From Duffyella gerundensis (lineage in GTDB: Bacteria > Pseudomonadota > Gammaproteobacteria > Enterobacterales > Enterobacteriaceae), in NCBI RefSeq assembly GCF_001517405.1, contig NZ_LN907827.1:3010915-3074914 (forward strand): a DNA stretch of 64,000 nucleotides, read 5' to 3'. The notes under the pieces are model-generated. The model searched no databases. It worked only from the letters and a program-made list of their open reading frames with translations, and was not told where the DNA came from. Position numbers and translations under genes: made by a program. Shown piece after piece: positions 44,001 to 52,267 of this stretch; the first letter of the stretch is position 1; the number at the start of each line of letters is the position of its first letter.

Positions 44001-44471
44001 CCCGTCTACTAACTCGCCTTTTTCCCAACGGTTAAGCCATTCCGCCCGATAAACCAGATACTGGTCAAAAAGATCGGCTACCCGTGAAGCAAGCTGGAAT
44101 AATTTTCGCTGGTCGCCATCGTCATGTAAATAACTGCGTAACGAAACAAACTCTTCGTGATGCAGCATTTCCGGCAGGATGGACATCAGCTTCCAGCCCA
44201 TGCTCGCTTTATTGAAGGCGCTGACCTCGGGGATGCCCGGCAGCACACGGACAAACATCTCCCAGATAAATGAGGCGGGCAGCGGAAAGTGCAGGTTAGC
44301 AGCAATGCCAAAACGCTCGGCAAGCTGCATCTGTAGCCACTGCGCCATGCCCGGGCTCTGCACCAGCACCACTTCCTGCTGAAAAGGGTCGCTTAACGGT
44401 TTATTTTCAATGAGATAGCCAGCCAGCGCTTGTAGCATATCAAGCTGATTGGAATGGTAAACCGTAAACAT
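41100..44471 (-). CDS. recC: RecC, exodeoxyribonuclease V gamma subunit
   Basis: Scaffold and Chi-recognition subunit of RecBCD, built from inactive helicase and nuclease folds. The 1123-residue product starts MFTVYHSNQLDML and carries VQSPGMAQWLQMQLA, VCHSPQREVEVLQDRLL, the MPMRSIPFKVVCLLGMNDGVYPR segment and FLEALLSAQQQLYISYIGRS. Catalytic residues of helicase and nuclease motifs are absent, as expected. A 135-bp gap separates it from ptrA, so ptrA-recB-recD may also have its own promoter. Confidence 0.97.
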   Translation of the reverse strand: MFTVYHSNQLDMLQALAGYLIENKPLSDPFQQEVVLVQSPGMAQWLQMQLAERFGIAANLHFPLPASFIWEMFVRVLPGIPEVSAFNKASMGWKLMSILPEMLHHEEFVSLRSYLHDDGDQRKLFQLASRVADLFDQYLVYRAEWLNRWEKGELVDGLGDVQRWQAPLWAELVRYTAALGQPEWHRANLYSRFIRTLENSNERPANLPERVFICGISALPPVYLQALKALGKHIDIHLLFTNPCRHYWGDIQDYAFLARLQSRQRRVYQTQSERGLFREPADASVLFNELGEQQLTNPLLASWGKLGRDNLFLLAQMEANEVDAFVDVGEDNLLHAMQHDLLELEDHARIGLTAQELDSSHNKRLLRADDRSVVIHVCHSPQREVEVLQDRLLSMMEADPALTPHDIIVMVADIDAYSPFIQAVFGSAPPERYLPFALSDRRASQAHPAIQAFLTLLALPDSRFASEEVLALLEVPSLAARFSIDEDGLRRLRRWVAESGVRWGLDDENVRELELPATGQHTWRFGITRMLLGYAMESHHGDWQGILPYDESSGLIAELAGNLADLLMQLNQWRQRLRAPRILTEWLPLCREILDDFFAADADTEVALALIEEQWKQCINFGIEVSYSAPVPITLLRDELTSRLDQQRISQRFLAGPVNFCTLMPMRSIPFKVVCLLGMNDGVYPRTLPPLGFDLMSQQPQKGDRSRRDDDRYLFLEALLSAQQQLYISYIGRSIQDNSERFPSVLVTELTDYITQSFCLQGDEALDVDSSARKVSRHLHHLHSRTPFDADNFAVEKEFRSFAAEWLPAASAAGKPHPDFIQPLPAPELTQITAEQLLSFWRHPVRAFFTQRLGVSFALESSELPDAEPFVIETLDRYQINAQLLNALIEDQDSEQLFAHYRAAGALPYGAFGELFWRGQQEEMLELAEQVKSHRRSSSSWEIALPVDGVELTGWLAQVQDDGLLRWRPGVLTLKDGLILWLEHLIYCALGGTGNSRMFGRKQSAWQFAALPAEVAKQQLEAYVIGFKQGMSQPLLLLPASGGAWLEACFDEKSGQLLSDDATLAKARGKLLLAWSGNYQVEGEGSDPYLQRLIRQLDEEHIVEITRQATRWLLPLRQARLDE

Positions 44472-44581
44472 GGAGACTCCTGTTTTGTGCTGCCGGATGT
44501 AGCAAATGCGCCGTCACTTTAGCGCGATAATGACTGGATGGAAATGCAGTATCGGCATTAACCCCTGGGTTATTTCCGGGT

Positions 44582-44884
44582 TTACTTATCACATCGTAAC
44601 TGGCGGATAGTGGCCTGCCGCTGAAGCGGGCTGCGCACATCGGCAATCAGCCAGCGACAGCCATCCGGTCCCGCCAGCTGACGAAACTGGCTGCTCCAGC
44701 CGGGCTTTTCATAGCCCTCAAGGCGCAGTACAGCCAGCCGCCAGGCTTCCCGCTGTTGCCACTGCGCCATAAATCCCTGCGCCAGACGCTGCTGATAGTG
44801 CAGCAATCCCAGCGATGCCACCGCAAACAGCAGCATGGCCACCAGTGTCTCGATCAGGCTAAAGCCCGCCTGCTCACTGCGCAT
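44582..44884 (-). CDS. ppdC: PpdC, prepilin-type protein (minor pseudopilin-like)
   Basis: A 100-residue protein with a type IV prepilin leader: MRSEQA then G/FSLIETLVAMLLFAVASLGLLHYQ, the PilD/GspO processing and assembly helix with Glu at +5. It is the last gene of ppdA-ppdB-ygdB-ppdC, a minor-pilin set like PilV. The start was taken at the prepilin methionine, overlapping ygdB by 11 nt. No major pilin or secretin gene is in the window. Confidence 0.88.
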   Translation of the reverse strand: MRSEQAGFSLIETLVAMLLFAVASLGLLHYQQRLAQGFMAQWQQREAWRLAVLRLEGYEKPGWSSQFRQLAGPDGCRWLIADVRSPLQRQATIRQLRCDK

Positions 44885-45320
44885 CGTCACAGGCCTGTGC
44901 TGGCGACAACGGACAGTAATCGATCCATCCGCCGGGTAGCGCGTCCAGGCGGTTGCCATTTGTTCTGACCCAGTGCCACAGCCGCAAAGCAGGGACATCA
45001 TCGCCTGGCAACAGCGCCTGCTGTGCAGCGGGCTCGCCGAACAGCAGTGCCTGCGCATCCTCCTGATGCAGCAGACAGGCACGCCACTGATATTCAACCT
45101 GTGTGCGGCATGACCATCCTTGCAGCTGAGGCCAGGCCTGCTGTAACCCCCAATTCAGTGCTGACTGCGCCTGATGAAAGTCACGCACGTGCTGCTGCTC
45201 GTCCGCCACCAGCGACAGCGAGAGATCAAGCTGCCGCTGCATGGCATGAAGCATCAGGGTTGCCAGCATCACCAGCATGATGGTCATGCCCAACACCGCA
45301 CCGCCCTGCTGCGACCGCAT
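44874..45320 (-). CDS. ygdB: YgdB, DUF2509 pilin-cluster protein
   Basis: A 148-residue protein with an N-terminal hydrophobic segment (GGAVLGMTIMLVMLATLMLHAM) resembling PilX/GspK-type leaders but without a clear GFxxxE site. The C-terminal part has SALNWG and WIDYCPLSPAQACDD with paired cysteines, as in E. coli YgdB. The start MRSQQGG overlaps the ppdB stop by one base (TGATG). Confidence 0.86.
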   Translation of the reverse strand: MRSQQGGAVLGMTIMLVMLATLMLHAMQRQLDLSLSLVADEQQHVRDFHQAQSALNWGLQQAWPQLQGWSCRTQVEYQWRACLLHQEDAQALLFGEPAAQQALLPGDDVPALRLWHWVRTNGNRLDALPGGWIDYCPLSPAQACDDAQ

Positions 45321-45856
45321 CACAAATTGCCTCCATAACTCCACTGCTCGGTCTGCTCGCGCAACTGAGGAAACTGGCGCACATGGCCACTGAGCACGAT
45401 GCGAATCGTCTGCTGCTGCTGAAGCAGCTGCAACTCATCAAGCACCACAATGCGCGGATCGGAAATACGTTCCCAGCCGGTGCCTTCACAACCGCTGGCA
45501 CCGCGCAACACCTCAAGGCTTTGGTTACGTAATCGATATCCCCAGCGTTCACTTTCTGCATGCTCGCTGCCCTCCCATTTACCGTTACTGTTTTCATCCC
45601 ACCGCACCAGCAAGCAGCGCGGTTGAATCTGTAGTGCTTCGCCGCTGCAAACGCCATGACAATATCCAGCGCGACGCACGGCTTTTTCCATCAGTAGCAC
45701 CAGCTGTAACAGCTCTTCCTGCAGCTGCACGCGAAGCTGTAGCTGCAATGCGTCGCGCTGTAGCAGCGGCAACATTTTTCCCACCGCCATCATCAGCACA
45801 CTGCTTATCGCCACCGCCAGCAGCATTTCAATGAGGCTAAATCCCTGCTGTTTCAC
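45320..45856 (-). CDS. ppdB: PpdB, prepilin-type protein
   Basis: A 178-residue minor pseudopilin (PilW-like): leader VKQQ-G/FSLIEMLLAVAISSVLMMAVG, then RAGYCHGVC and RGASGCEGTGWERISDP with conserved cysteines. The likely start is GTG at 45856, which forms a GTGA overlap with the ppdA stop and lies 10 nt after AGGAGG. A CTG at 45862 or GTG at 45883 in the same frame are alternatives; the CTG would align with the start of the E. coli protein. Confidence 0.88.
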   Translation of the reverse strand: MKQQGFSLIEMLLAVAISSVLMMAVGKMLPLLQRDALQLQLRVQLQEELLQLVLLMEKAVRRAGYCHGVCSGEALQIQPRCLLVRWDENSNGKWEGSEHAESERWGYRLRNQSLEVLRGASGCEGTGWERISDPRIVVLDELQLLQQQQTIRIVLSGHVRQFPQLREQTEQWSYGGNL

Positions 45857-46320
45857 TGGCAGTTTTCCTCCTGCGGCTTGCACTGGCGGATTCGACCAAA
45901 GGCCGAAATGATGATGCGTCTGGTGCCTGCCTTACCGCTTAATTCAAGATGGCCCGCTTTTGCCGTATTGCGCACGCCGTAAAAACCCGGCTCGCCGACG
46001 ATTTTGCTGATGACGACATCTGCATAGGGCAACACCAGCTGCATTCGCTGTGACGCTACGCAACTCTCTGGCTTTTTTCCGCTCCCCAGGCAACCCGGAT
46101 TACCGTCAATCAGCCACACGCTCTGGCCGCTGTTGTGCCAGTTAGCCCAGGATCGAAGACGCAGCAGAAATTGCTGCACCTGCCGCGAGCTCTCCTCCAG
46201 CCGCTGTATCTGCTGCCAGTGCTGCCAGCCGCTGAATGCGCCGCCGGTAAGCACCGCGGCGATAGCCAACACCACCATTAACTCGATCAATGTAAATCCC
46301 AGCTGCGATGTTCTGTTCAT
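45853..46320 (-). CDS. ppdA: PpdA, prepilin-type protein
   Basis: A 155-residue GspH/FimT-like minor pseudopilin: leader MNRTSQL-G/FTLIELMVVLAIAAVLTGGAF, then a soluble C-terminal domain with two cysteine pairs (NPGCLG, ESCVAS, IRQCKPQEENCQ). It is the first gene of the four-gene cluster and is preceded by a long non-coding gap that reaches to thyA. The start is the methionine nearest the leader; ATG at 46332 is also open. Confidence 0.88.
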   Translation of the reverse strand: MNRTSQLGFTLIELMVVLAIAAVLTGGAFSGWQHWQQIQRLEESSRQVQQFLLRLRSWANWHNSGQSVWLIDGNPGCLGSGKKPESCVASQRMQLVLPYADVVISKIVGEPGFYGVRNTAKAGHLELSGKAGTRRIIISAFGRIRQCKPQEENCQ

Positions 46321-46528
46321 AGCCAGCGACATTACGCCGATAAAACGCGATGGAAATAGGTCAGATCACAAAGCATAAGGTCGCTTCCAGCACATTCGCG
46401 TCAGCAGCACCGGCTTACCTTTTTCTGCGAGGCATGCCGCAAAAACCACTGAATCGGCACGCACAAAAGCCGCCCGCTAATGGACTGAGCAGGTAAACAA
46501 AAGCAGCAGGCTCACAAAGACAGAAAGT

Positions 46529-46585
46529 CAGGATTCAGGATTCAGGATTCAGGATTCAGGATTCAGGATTTCAGGATTTCAGGAA
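46529..46585. repeat. Tandem repeat, TCAGGAT heptamer
   Basis: About five to six copies of TCAGGAT followed by two 8-bp variants TTCAGGAT. A slippage-prone array in non-coding DNA; the exact copy number should be checked on reads. Confidence 0.85.
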
Positions 46586-46862
46586 AAGCAGAGCATCAAG
46601 CCCGCAAGCCCGCAAGCCATTAAATAAGGCTCGCTGCGGCAGATATCCGACCTTTCAGAGCGTTATTGCGGGTATCGGAGAGAGCCGTAGAGGATCGCCC
46701 GGCAGAAGGCGAGAAAAGAGTAAGAAGCTCGGCACAGCGCCCCTGCTGTTTTGAGCAGCGCCTGCGCGGCTAGGGCATTGCAAGCCTTTGAATGAGATGG
46801 GAAAGCTGATCATGAATATTCGCGAAGGAGTAGGATTTACAGAAACGGTATGAGGGGGAGTG

Positions 46863-46920
46863 CCTGTCGGAGAGCTCAGGCAGAGGCGATGGTCGCTCTG
46901 GGCTGAACTCTCCGACAGCA
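46863..46920. repeat. Inverted repeat upstream of the thyA 3' end
   Basis: GCCTGTCGGAGAGCTCAG and CTGAACTCTCCGACAGC pair over about 16 bp with one bulge and a 22-nt loop that itself contains GCGA/TCGC. No T-run follows on either strand. It may be a palindromic repeat of the REP/BIME kind, but it does not match the REP consensus I know. Confidence 0.6.
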
Positions 46921-47001
46921 ATGTAACAGTTTAAAGCATCTGACTTTGGGTGCGATCCTGACGGCCTGTGAATTCATCGCCGTCACTCTTGCATCCGGTT
47001 C

Positions 47002-47796
47002 TTAAATCGCGACTGGCGCTTTGATCGCCGGATGATATTCGTAGCCTTCAATCACAAAATCTTCAAAGCGATAATCAAACAGTGAATCAGGCTTACGGGT
47101 AATAACCAGCTTCGGCAACGGATGCGGTTCACGGCTCAGCTGCAGTCGCGCCTGTTCCAGATGGTTGCTGTATAGATGCGTATCGCCACCGGTCCAGACA
47201 AAATCCCCCACTTCGAGATCGCACTGCTGCGCCACCATATGCACCAGCAGCGCATAACTGGCGATATTGAACGGCAAACCGAGGAAGACGTCGCATGAGC
47301 GCTGATAGAGCTGGCAGGAGAGCTTGCCATCCGCAACGTAAAACTGGAAGAAAGCGTGGCACGGCGCCAGCGCCATCTGATCCAGCTCGCCGACGTTCCA
47401 TGAAGAGACGATGATGCGGCGAGAATCGGGATCCGCTTTCAGCTGCTGCATGACCTTGCTGATTTGGTCAATTTCAGTGCCGCTGGCGGTGCCCCAGCTG
47501 CGCCACTGTTTGCCATACACCGGACCTAAATCGCCGTTCTCATCTGCCCACTCATCCCAGATCGACACCTTATTCTCTTTCAGGTAGGCAATGTTGGTAT
47601 CACCCTGCAGGAACCACAGCAGTTCATGCACGATAGAGCGTAAATGGCAGCGCTTGGTGGTCACCAGCGGAAAGCCTTCCTGCAAATTGAAACGCATCTG
47701 ATGACCAAAAATAGAGAGCGTGCCGGTGCCGGTACGATCGTCTTTTGGCGTGCCTTCGGTCAGCACTTTGTTCATTAATTCCAGATACTGTTTCAT
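47002..47796 (-). CDS. thyA: ThyA, thymidylate synthase
   Basis: Methylates dUMP to dTMP with methylene-tetrahydrofolate. The 264-residue protein is the standard length: catalytic cysteine in [14 protein letters not shown], folate/dUMP motifs [25 protein letters not shown] and [12 protein letters not shown]-terminus IKAPVAI. Its start overlaps the lgt stop by 4 nt, giving translational coupling as in E. coli. Confidence 0.98.
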   Translation of the reverse strand: MKQYLELMNKVLTEGTPKDDRTGTGTLSIFGHQMRFNLQEGFPLVTTKRCHLRSIVHELLWFLQGDTNIAYLKENKVSIWDEWADENGDLGPVYGKQWRSWGTASGTEIDQISKVMQQLKADPDSRRIIVSSWNVGELDQMALAPCHAFFQFYVADGKLSCQLYQRSCDVFLGLPFNIASYALLVHMVAQQCDLEVGDFVWTGGDTHLYSNHLEQARLQLSREPHPLPKLVITRKPDSLFDYRFEDFVIEGYEYHPAIKAPVAI

Positions 47797-48674
47797 TTTT
47801 CCTCACGTAAATGTTGCTGCGGACGGCGGCGATACGCCCAAACCATCATGATAATACCGGCGAGGATCATCGGGATAGAGAGAATCTGCCCCATACTGAT
47901 CACGCCGTCAAACAGGCCAAGCTGCGCGTCAGGCTGGCGGAAGAATTCCACAATGATGCGGAAGGCGCCATAGCCAATCAGGAACAGGCCAGAGACGCTG
48001 CCCATCGGGCGCGGCTTGCGAATAAACAGGTTGAGAATGACGAATAGCACGATGCCTTCCAGCAGCAGCTCATAGACCTGCGACGGATGGCGCGGCAGAA
48101 CGCCGTAGGTTGCCAGCAGCGACTGCCATTCCGGGTGGGTTGCCGCCAGCGCAACGTCTTCGCTGCGTGAGCTGGGAAACAGCATCGCCCATGGCAGATC
48201 GGGTGCCACACGGCCCCACAGTTCGCCGTTGATAAAATTACCCAACCGACCGGCACCCAAGCCAAAAGGAATCAGTGGTGCAATAAAATCAGCGACCTGG
48301 AAGAAGTTACGTTTGGTGCGACGGGCGAACCAGAGCATCACAACAATGACGCCAATCAGGCCACCGTGGAACGACATGCCGCCATCCCAGACTTTAAACA
48401 GATAAAGCGGATTTTCCAGAAACAACGGCATGTTATAAAACAGCACATAACCAATACGGCCGCCGAGAAATACGCCCAGGAAGCCAGCATAGAGCAGGTT
48501 TTCCACTTCATCTTTTGTCCAGCCGCTGCCGGGCTTGTTGGCGCGACGCACGGCCAGCCACATGGCAAAAAGGAACCCCACCAGATACATCAAGCCGTAC
48601 CAGTGCAACGATATCGGACCGATGGAGAAGATCACCGGATCGAACTGCGGAAACGCAAGGTAGCCGTTACTCAT
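47793..48674 (-). CDS. lgt: Lgt, prolipoprotein diacylglyceryl transferase
   Basis: Inner-membrane enzyme that adds diacylglycerol from phosphatidylglycerol to the lipobox cysteine of prolipoproteins; substrates in this window include MltA, YgdI and YgdR. The 293-residue protein has seven membrane segments. The Lgt signature [14 protein letters not shown] (about 143-156) and the His of [13 protein letters not shown] are present. Confidence 0.97.
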   Translation of the reverse strand: MSNGYLAFPQFDPVIFSIGPISLHWYGLMYLVGFLFAMWLAVRRANKPGSGWTKDEVENLLYAGFLGVFLGGRIGYVLFYNMPLFLENPLYLFKVWDGGMSFHGGLIGVIVVMLWFARRTKRNFFQVADFIAPLIPFGLGAGRLGNFINGELWGRVAPDLPWAMLFPSSRSEDVALAATHPEWQSLLATYGVLPRHPSQVYELLLEGIVLFVILNLFIRKPRPMGSVSGLFLIGYGAFRIIVEFFRQPDAQLGLFDGVISMGQILSIPMILAGIIMMVWAYRRRPQQHLREEK

Positions 48675-48736
48675 TTTTCACCATTATTTTTCTGCCCTGA
48701 AAAGGGGCGATTAAAGGATTAAGCTAAGCGGAATAT

Positions 48737-48766
48737 AAGGCTGCGCACTATAGCACAGCCTTTTTT
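48737..48766. terminator. Hairpin with T-run between ptsP and lgt
   Basis: AAGGCTG pairs with CAGCCTT, with an extra GC/GC pair inside, followed by six T on the plus strand. On the minus strand, where ptsP is read, the stem is followed by TTATATT. It likely ends the rppH-ptsP transcript, though lgt-thyA may receive readthrough. Confidence 0.5.
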
Positions 48767-48795
48767 ATGGCGACGCGCGCAAATGTAAACGTCGG

Positions 48796-51042
48796 TCAAC
48801 GGCCACCGCGAATCAGGCCGCCTAGTCCACGTCGTTCCATAAACATGGCAACCTGCTGACGCACTTCACTGGCGGTTTGCGCACGCAGCGCTTTACCGGC
48901 CATCTGTTGCGCCTCTTCCAAATCGGTATGGCGCAGCAGATATTTCACACGCGGGACGTTCTTGCCGTTCATGCTGAGATGAAAATAGCCGAGGCCGACC
49001 AGCAGCATCACGCACATCGGATCGCCCGCCATTTCACCGCATAAGCAGAGCTCCAGACCCGCCTGCGCGGCGTCCTGAGCAATGCGGTGCAGCGCCTGCA
49101 GCATCGCCGGATGCAGCGAATCATACAGGCTGGCAACGCGCGTATTGTTGCGATCCACTGCGAGCAGATACTGCGTTAAGTCGTTGGTGCCGACCGAGAT
49201 AAAATCGACGCGGCTGGCGAGATGGCTAATCATATAGAGCATGGAAGGCACTTCAATCATCACGCCGATGCGCGGCCGCGGAATGCGGTAGCCGATCATC
49301 TCTTCCACTTCACGACCGGCGCGATCGATCAGTTTTTTCGCCTCATCAATCTCATCAATGCTGGAGATCATCGGCAGTAAAATGCTCAGGTTGCCGGTTG
49401 CCGCATTGGCACGCAGCATAGCGCGGACCTGCACGAGGAAAATTTCCGGCTGATCCAGCGTTAAGCGAATGCCACGCCAGCCAAGACATGGGTTCTCTTC
49501 GCTGATCGGCATGTAAGGCAGCTGTTTATCGGCGCCGATATCGAGCGTACGCAGGGTCACCGGCTTATGGTGAAACAGCTGCAGCATGCCCTGATACTGC
49601 GCCACCTGCTCCTCTTCCGTCGGGAAGCCGCTTTGCAGCATAAAAGGAATTTCGGTGCGATAAAGGCCGATGCCATCGACCCAGCTGTCGAGTGCGCGTT
49701 CATGCTCGGCGCTGAGACCGGCATTCAGCATCACCTGTACCCGCTGGCCGCTTTTCAGCTCGCCAGGCTGCTCGACCACGCCTTCAGCTACTTTGCTGAG
49801 CGCGTTCTCTTCAACAATCAGCCGCTGATATTCCTGCAGCAGTACCGGCTCCGGGTCAATCAGCACTTCACCGCGATAGCCATCTACCACCAGCAACCGC
49901 TTGTTCAGCAGCTCAGGCTGAATGTCTGCGCCCATCACCGTTGGAATGCCCATGGCACGTACCAGAATCGCGGCGTGCGAGTTGGAGGCGCCATCGCGCA
50001 CGACTACGCCCGCCAGCCGCTCCTGCGGCAGTTCAGCCAGCGTGGTGGCGGTCAGTTCATCCGCAACGAGAACAAAACGTTCCGGCCAGGCGTTGGTGCC
50101 CTGCAGCGTATCATCGAGGTGAAACAGCAGGCGCTGGCCGAGCACGCGCAGATCGCCGGCGCGCTCGCGCAGATAGTTATCCTGCAGCCGGGCAAACTGC
50201 GCCGCGTACTGCTCGATCACGGTTTTAACCGCCCATTCCGCCACGGACCCCTGCTCAATCTCGGCAAAGAGATCTTTTTTCAGGCGCGCATCGCTGAGCA
50301 GGTGCGAATAGAGATCGAAAATTGCCGCACTCTCTTTCTGCACGCTGGCGGTGAAGCGTTTACTGAAGCGGCGGAATTCGGTCGCCGCCTCGCCCATTGC
50401 CAGCGTCAGGCGTTCGCGTTCGCTTTGAATATCGAGCGTGGAAGCCTGTGTGACCTGATCGAGGGAGGGCTGCGTGGTATCAACCCAGCCGGGTGCCACC
50501 GCCACGCCGGTCGCGGCGGCGATAGCGCGAATACGCGTCTGTCGAAACTGGCCAAATAGCTGGCCAAGCTGAGCCTGCGACAGCAGCGTGCCCAGCTGCG
50601 TAGCCAGCGTAACCAGAAACGACTCTTCGCTTTCATCAAACTGACGGTGTTCACGCTGCTGAACCACCAGCACGCCAGAGAGCTGGCGACGGGTGATTAT
50701 CGGCACGCCGAGAAAAGAGCGATAGCGCTCTTCTTTTACTGAGGGAATGTATTTAAAACTGGGATGGCTCTGCGCATCGGCAAGGTTGATCGGCTCAGCC
50801 AGACGGCCAACCAGACCCACAATGCCTTCATCAAACGCGAGCGTGATGGTACGGCCACGGGGCTTTTTCAAACCGCGCGTGGCCATCAGGTAATAACAGC
50901 GGCGATCGTGATCGGCGAGGTAAACCGAGCACACCTCGGTGTTCATCGCAAAGCAGATCTCATTTACGAGAATTTCGAGCGCTTCACTCAGACGTGGCGC
51001 ACCGGCAACCTTCTCTACAATTTCGCGCAACTGAGTGAGCAT
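48796..51042 (-). CDS. ptsP: PtsP, PEP-protein phosphotransferase of the nitrogen PTS (EI-Ntr)
   Basis: Starts the PTS-Ntr phosphorelay (PtsP to NPr to EIIA-Ntr) using PEP. The 748-residue protein has an N-terminal GAF domain (about 1-165) that senses glutamine/alpha-ketoglutarate, then an Enzyme I core: phosphohistidine His356 in GASNSHAAILVRAMGIPT, the PEP-binding domain with GIGLYRTEIPFML, PYMPISEENPCLGWRGIR, and DFISVGTNDLTQYLLAVDR with CLCGEMAGDP. rppH ends 12 nt upstream, so the two are co-transcribed. Confidence 0.97.
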   Translation of the reverse strand: MLTQLREIVEKVAGAPRLSEALEILVNEICFAMNTEVCSVYLADHDRRCYYLMATRGLKKPRGRTITLAFDEGIVGLVGRLAEPINLADAQSHPSFKYIPSVKEERYRSFLGVPIITRRQLSGVLVVQQREHRQFDESEESFLVTLATQLGTLLSQAQLGQLFGQFRQTRIRAIAAATGVAVAPGWVDTTQPSLDQVTQASTLDIQSERERLTLAMGEAATEFRRFSKRFTASVQKESAAIFDLYSHLLSDARLKKDLFAEIEQGSVAEWAVKTVIEQYAAQFARLQDNYLRERAGDLRVLGQRLLFHLDDTLQGTNAWPERFVLVADELTATTLAELPQERLAGVVVRDGASNSHAAILVRAMGIPTVMGADIQPELLNKRLLVVDGYRGEVLIDPEPVLLQEYQRLIVEENALSKVAEGVVEQPGELKSGQRVQVMLNAGLSAEHERALDSWVDGIGLYRTEIPFMLQSGFPTEEEQVAQYQGMLQLFHHKPVTLRTLDIGADKQLPYMPISEENPCLGWRGIRLTLDQPEIFLVQVRAMLRANAATGNLSILLPMISSIDEIDEAKKLIDRAGREVEEMIGYRIPRPRIGVMIEVPSMLYMISHLASRVDFISVGTNDLTQYLLAVDRNNTRVASLYDSLHPAMLQALHRIAQDAAQAGLELCLCGEMAGDPMCVMLLVGLGYFHLSMNGKNVPRVKYLLRHTDLEEAQQMAGKALRAQTASEVRQQVAMFMERRGLGGLIRGGR

Positions 51043-51054
51043 AATCTGGGTCGA

Positions 51055-51582
51055 CTAACCTCTTTTACGCCGCCAGGCAGGCGCATTACGCTGAACTGTA
51101 TTCTCCTGCATCGGCATAACCACGGTAGAGAACTCTTTCATCACGCGGCGATATACGTCGCGCTTAAACGAGACAACCTGCCGTACCGGATACCAAAAGC
51201 TGACCCACCGCCAGCCGTCGAATTCTGGCGTACTGCTGGTTTGCATATTGATATCCGCTTCATTACACATCAACTGCAGAAGAAACCATTTTTGTTTCTG
51301 GCCGATACAGACCGGCTTTGTATCCCAACGCACCAAACGCTTCGGCAACTTGTAGCGTAACCAGTTACGGGTTGAGGCAAGAATACGCACATCTTTGCGA
51401 TGCAAACCCACTTCTTCAAAAAGTTCGCGGTACATCGCCTGTTCCGCCGTCTCACCAGGATTAATACCGCCCTGAGGAAACTGCCACGAGTGCTGACCAA
51501 AACGTCTGGCCCATAAAACTTGTCCCTGCCTGTTACAGATTACGATACCTACATTCGGGCGGTAGCCATCATCATCGATCAC
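51055..51582 (-). CDS. rppH: RppH, RNA pyrophosphohydrolase
   Basis: Removes pyrophosphate from triphosphorylated mRNA 5' ends, starting RNase E-dependent decay. The 175-residue protein begins [27 protein letters not shown]. The Nudix box is [22 protein letters not shown] (about 37-58). The C-terminal tail is basic and partly disordered. Confidence 0.97.
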   Translation of the reverse strand: MIDDDGYRPNVGIVICNRQGQVLWARRFGQHSWQFPQGGINPGETAEQAMYRELFEEVGLHRKDVRILASTRNWLRYKLPKRLVRWDTKPVCIGQKQKWFLLQLMCNEADINMQTSSTPEFDGWRWVSFWYPVRQVVSFKRDVYRRVMKEFSTVVMPMQENTVQRNAPAWRRKRG

Positions 51583-52267
51583 TGGACTACCTCAAACTAA
51601 AATTCAGATAGCCTGATTGTTTCATACTCCTTACAGACGGTAAACCACTGGTTAAGCGCACCGACAGCGGATAACACAGGGATAACTCACAGAAAAAGTC
51701 ATACTTATAAACAGAGGCAGCTAAATCTGTGCGATCTTATGCACGTTTTCTGTGGATAGCTTTGTGCAGAACAGGGTAAAGAATGGGATCAACCTGTTCG
51801 CCGTCGCAAGCTAACCCCAAAGAGGCAACGATAAAACTCTTTATTATTCAGTAAAATGAGGTTTTATCCACGCAGTTACCCCCGTCTTGTGGATCGCTTT
51901 TTGGCGAGACAGATCGGTTAGTGGTGAAAGATCGACCAGTGGCGATGTTATCCACAGCAATTGCCAAAAAGATCGGCACTCAGGAGCAAAAACTGTGCAA
52001 AAAGGTGTTCGTCAAGCCTGTAAATCGAACCAGTAGCGGCAACATTGGCCGGTTATCCCATTTTTCTGTGGATAAACCGGTGTAAGATCCTGTTCATTGT
52101 TGATGACAAGCTGGTAAAAGTGTCACGCCATATAAAACAGTTGCATGAATGATCGATGAAAAACACATGATTTATCATGCTATTATTTTTCCTTAAACCG
52201 CACTGGCGCCCTGTATAAAACGCGCCATGATAAACTGATTGATTTTTGAACAGCACCAGGCTTGCTT
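51583..52267. other. 685-bp rppH-mutH intergenic region with clustered DnaA boxes
   Basis: No gene is seen. The region is rich in DnaA-type nonamers (listed separately) and ends in the mutH promoter region; a possible -10 element TATAAAA is at about 52215-52221. Divergent promoters for rppH-ptsP and mutH must both lie here. Confidence 0.6.
51737..52075. promoter_or_regulatory. Cluster of DnaA boxes upstream of mutH
   Basis: Two perfect TTATCCACA boxes, at 51948-51956 (plus) and 52067-52075 (minus), and three one-mismatch boxes, TTATGCACG at 51737-51745, TGTGGATAG at 51751-51759 (minus) and TTATCCACG at 51864-51872. A weaker TGTGGATCG is near 51889. The cluster is far from any dnaA/oriC-type genes, so it is a titration or regulatory site rather than an origin. 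A high-affinity DnaA site near mutH is known in E. coli. Confidence 0.75.

Larger units (their letters stand above)
46321..47001. other. 681-bp gap between ppdA and thyA with repeats and a long inverted repeat
   Basis: No convincing gene. Contents seen: a heptamer tandem array (46529-46585), a short AGCCCGCA direct repeat just after it (about 46598-46618), a hairpin CTGCTGTTTTGAGCAG (about 46745-46761), and a strong inverted repeat CTGTCGGAGAG/CTCTCCGACAG (46864-46919). The 88-codon frame on the minus strand crosses these repeats and looks spurious. The thyA/lgt terminator may be included. Confidence 0.5.

Noticed and set aside
46529..46585. Possible CRISPR array at the TCAGGAT repeats
   Set aside because: Units are 7-8 bp with no spacers; simple slippage repeats. 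No cas genes are present in the window.
46655..46921. 88-codon minus-strand frame in the ppdA-thyA gap
   Set aside because: It runs through the inverted repeat and has no recognisable motif or ribosome site.
51737..52075. Possible replication origin at the DnaA boxes
   Set aside because: No dnaA, gidA, mioC or replication gene is nearby and no AT-rich 13-mer array is seen; a titration or control site fits better.
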